Shown in pieces: positions 61,641 to 64,000 of a stretch of 64,000 nt of DNA (within the stretch, counting starts at the first letter, position 1; every line of letters starts with the position of its first letter). The notes under the pieces are model-generated. The model did no database searches, had not been told where the DNA came from, and was given only the letters and a program-made list of their open reading frames with translations. The position numbers and the translations under genes are program-made. The stretch is taken from positions 53,832 through 117,831 of the forward strand of contig WBMZ01003021.1 in assembly GCA_013400975.1 (NCBI GenBank). The letters run 5' to 3'. Source of the DNA: Atrichornis clamosus. Lineage: Eukaryota; Chordata; Aves; Passeriformes; Menuridae.

Positions 61641-62313
61641 AGGAACCCATGTTGTTTGGTGGGAAGCTTAGTATTTTACTCGAGGTGGCTCCTGAAGAGC
61701 CTGATATCCTGGTGCTTGGATACAAGTACCTGGGTGCTTGTAGTTGCTCCTGTAATTTTGTGAGGATGAAATCGTTGTGGATGAAGATGAAACAGATGGG
61801 CTTGACTATTCAATGTCAATAGACTGGCACAGACCAGTTAGAAGGCTGGTGTCACTTAGGCATAGGGTCAGGCATAAGGCTTTCCTGGTGTAGCACAGTG
61901 ACGGCAACACTAAAGATGGTGCCAGTAAGAAGAAAGTTTATGAAGCAGCAATCCTGGAGGAAGAATGTTTGTCTGGAGAAAGTTGTTTTCATGCGTAACA
62001 AAGTATTTAAAGATGGTGTCTGCAGATCTTCATACCTCTTCAGTGAAAGTCTCCTTCTGTTTCCTTCTGTAAGAATCTAGAAGAGCACCTTAAGGTGCCA
62101 AGAGTTGACACAATTTTTTTCTTCTTCATTAGGAAGAAATTTGAACTCTAGTGTGAAAAGAGCAGAGCTCTTTCTTGAGTTCCTTCTCAAATGAAAGCAT
62201 AAAAAATCATCTGCAAGCATAATTGATATTATCCTAACTTCTTTTATCATTGAATAACTAATTGGTGACTGGATTTTAAAAACTATGTAGACTCTTTAAA
62301 AAACCCAGTTGCA
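61641..62313. other. Possible upstream PLE sequence, then unique DNA
   Basis: This could be further 5' sequence of the Penelope-like element on the minus strand, but I could not read any earlier RT motif. A 10-bp direct repeat ('gcaccctagt') lies at about 61625-61643. No gene. Confidence 0.35.
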
Positions 62314-62338
62314 TCTTTCAAAAATTATTTTTGAAAGA
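62314..62338. repeat. 25-bp palindrome, 12-bp perfect arms
   Basis: TCTTTCAAAAAT (62314-62325) and ATTTTTGAAAGA (62327-62338) are exact reverse complements around a single T. The symmetry does not extend further. Confidence 0.97.
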
Positions 62339-62461
62339 ATTGTTATTGTAGACCAATGTAAAATTGATTTAGGAATGTCAGCACACTGTAATGTAAGATT
62401 ATTTTCATGGTTATTTTACAGGTGATAGTGGCTATTTTGTCTTCTTTTTTTTTTTTTTCAG

Positions 62462-62542
62462 AAAAGTTGAGACACACTTACAGGAACAATTCCTCCAATT
62501 GGACTACAGACCACAATGCTCCCGATATTTCCGAGCATAAAA
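62462..62542 (+). other. Candidate 81-bp exon, unidentified
   Basis: A T-rich tract ending in CAG (62443-62461) precedes the segment, and AAA|GTAAGC follows at 62543. One frame is open throughout (phase 1 to phase 1) and includes HTYRNNSSNWTTDHNAP, with possible N-glycosylation sites. The other two frames contain stops. No family is recognised, and the adjacent PLE relic makes a transposon origin possible. Confidence 0.18.
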
Positions 62543-63589
62543 GTAAGCATTTAGAAAGAATGCTGGTAGCTATTGGTAGCTATTCCAGGTTGGGTTATTC
62601 TTGCATGACTTTGTGGTGGGTGATGTTGAGATGTAGGTGCTCTCGTCATCATTTCTCAGATGTTGTCTCATTGTTGGTAAAGGAATTGCCATTGCACTAT
62701 TTGGGATCAGTGCTAAATGATATCAGCTTCTTTTGATAGCAATTTGTTGCATGGTGGTTTGGTGAGTTTCAATTTCCTTTAATTTGTTGGAGCACATAAT
62801 TATGTCTGGTTTTGTCAACCTCTTTGGGAGGTAAAACTTTCTCCATGTCTTACATTAGGCAGACCTAAACAGGATATTGTGTCATGTATTAGAGTAGAAA
62901 ATTAGACTTTTTTTCTACAGACAAGAAGACCTACAAGATGGATCTGTGCCATTCTCCCGTGTTCTTCAAAGCCTTAGCCAGACTTCAACTCACTTGCTTT
63001 TATGTCTGGACCATTTCCCCACTGAATTTTACAGGGCTGCAGAGCTAACACACCTGCACTGCCATTGCAATAAGCACTTTCATAGGAATTAAGAGAGTGT
63101 TTTTCACAAAGTGAACTTGTCAGGCACATAAGCTCTATCTACTGAAGAGACAGCAAATCCCAAAGTGTAGGTAAACTGATGAGTGAAAGTCCAGACAGAG
63201 GAAAGACTACATGGAGGCAGGAAGGACTATAAATGAGCAAAATGAAGGGAAGATTTGGCCTAAACAGTATCCCTAGAGAACCATGAGAAAGAAAGTGCCT
63301 ACAAACTGTAGCGTGGCTTTATGAAGAAGAGGTTTTAGTATTGTATACAAGGTGAGACATGGGGATCACCAGAAGATGTTTCTAACCAAGGGTTCAGAAA
63401 CACGCCTGTAGCAGACTGGCTGCAGGTGGGGAGATGCTGAGGCTTCTGAGCTGGTTTCACTGACAGCCAGGTGCCAGCACATCTCCACCATTTCTTTAAC
63501 CCACTCCTTTAACACGATTGTGAACTGCGTTGCCTCTTTTGGACAGTGCAAGTTAACAGCACTTGTGCTCATTTTAGCCTGGCCTGAGT
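62543..63589. other. Unique sequence, no gene recognised
   Basis: Contains a 10-bp tandem repeat (ggtagctatt twice, 62563-62582). The GC content rises from about 63.4 kb toward the right edge. Confidence 0.5.
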
Positions 63590-64000
63590 GAGAAGTGAGA
63601 GAGACAGGAAGGGGTTGACAGGCCTTTGGTCGCCTGAGGGGCTGGACCCACCAAGGAGCCAGGGGAAGACGGATGCACACTCGAGGTGCACGCTGATTCC
63701 AGACACCCAGGAATTTAGGGGAAAAGGACCCTCCAGATGCAAGCAGGGGTCAGGGAGGCCTCGGCTGTCGGGGCCGGTTGGGTAGAGCGCAAACCTGAGT
63801 GTGGCAAGGGTGAGGAGGGCGAAGGGGGCAGGAGCCGGCAGAGGCAGGGCTGCCCGCGCGGTGCTCATCCATGATGGAGCGGAGGCGCAGCGTTGCCCTC
63901 CGGGGGACGGAGCAGCGCCGACCGCGAGAGCCGGGCGATGTGCCCGGCGGCCGGGGCCGGGGCACAGGGGGCAAGGGCGGGCCCGGCCCGACCCGACCCG
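63590..64000. promoter_or_regulatory. Probable start of a CpG island / promoter
   Basis: The last ~400 bp differ sharply from the rest of the window: GC-rich with many CpGs, especially from 63850. There is an Sp1-type GC box (GGGCGGG) at 63975-63981 and a CCCGA-type short repeat at the very edge. In vertebrates this composition usually marks a promoter and first exon. On the plus strand an ATG pair at 63871/63874 (the second in a good Kozak context, A at -3 and G at +4) opens a frame beginning MERRRSVALRG that stays open to the edge. On the minus strand another frame (63750-63974) is also open. GC-rich DNA has few stops, so neither frame is evidence of coding. The gene cannot be identified from this end piece. 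Confidence 0.6.

Noticed and set aside
63750..63974. Minus-strand 74-codon Pro/Arg-rich frame in the CpG-rich end
   Set aside because: GC-rich DNA has few stops and both strands are open here, so it cannot be told from chance.
1..64000. CRISPR arrays, operons, prokaryotic defence systems, tRNA or rRNA genes
   Set aside because: No spaced direct repeats of CRISPR type, no gene clusters and no intact structural RNA were seen; the composition and repeats are those of a bird genome.

Overview
This 64 kb window looks like vertebrate, most likely avian, nuclear DNA. It is AT-rich, has no prokaryotic gene organisation, and its recognisable repeats are 5'-truncated CR1 LINEs, long terminal repeats of endogenous-retrovirus type, microsatellites and scraps of much older amniote repeats. 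Mammalian SINEs such as Alu or B1 are absent. I recognise no complete protein-coding gene. The long open frames are shadows of repeats or are about what chance gives in 64 kb.

Layout. 1.2-1.9 kb: two CR1 fragments in the same orientation. 3.95-4.55 kb: a solitary LTR with matching ends and a near-perfect 5-bp target duplication. About 5.66-6.27 kb and 11.40-11.97 kb: two diverged, colinear copies of an unrecognised ~0.6 kb sequence. 12.57-14.04 kb: a CR1 split by a second CR1 inserted in the opposite orientation. 14-22 kb: AT-rich unique sequence. 22.4-23.5 kb: a GC-richer avian LTR-like repeat. 23.5-32.9 kb: unique sequence with small tandem duplications. 32.95-33.41 kb: a (TTTCCC)n array with 62 perfect units. 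37.8-38.05 kb: an old interrupted MIR-like fragment. 39.7 and 44.6 kb: CR1 tails. 47.4-47.7 kb: a (GGAAA)n array. 56.2-56.66 kb: old tRNA-SINE-like remnants. 60.8-61.65 kb: a decayed Penelope-like retroelement with a recognisable reverse-transcriptase end. 63.59-64.0 kb: a GC- and CpG-rich segment that is probably the start of a CpG island and may mark a promoter or first exon continuing past the right edge.

The window therefore reads as intergenic or long-intron DNA ending at a likely gene start. No operon-like or multi-gene system is visible. The most unusual items are the duplicated 0.6 kb block, the Penelope-like fossil, the G-quadruplex/H-DNA-prone hexamer array, several perfect palindromes and a few exon-like open segments with good splice sites. 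Family assignments rest on recognition by eye; no database search was run.
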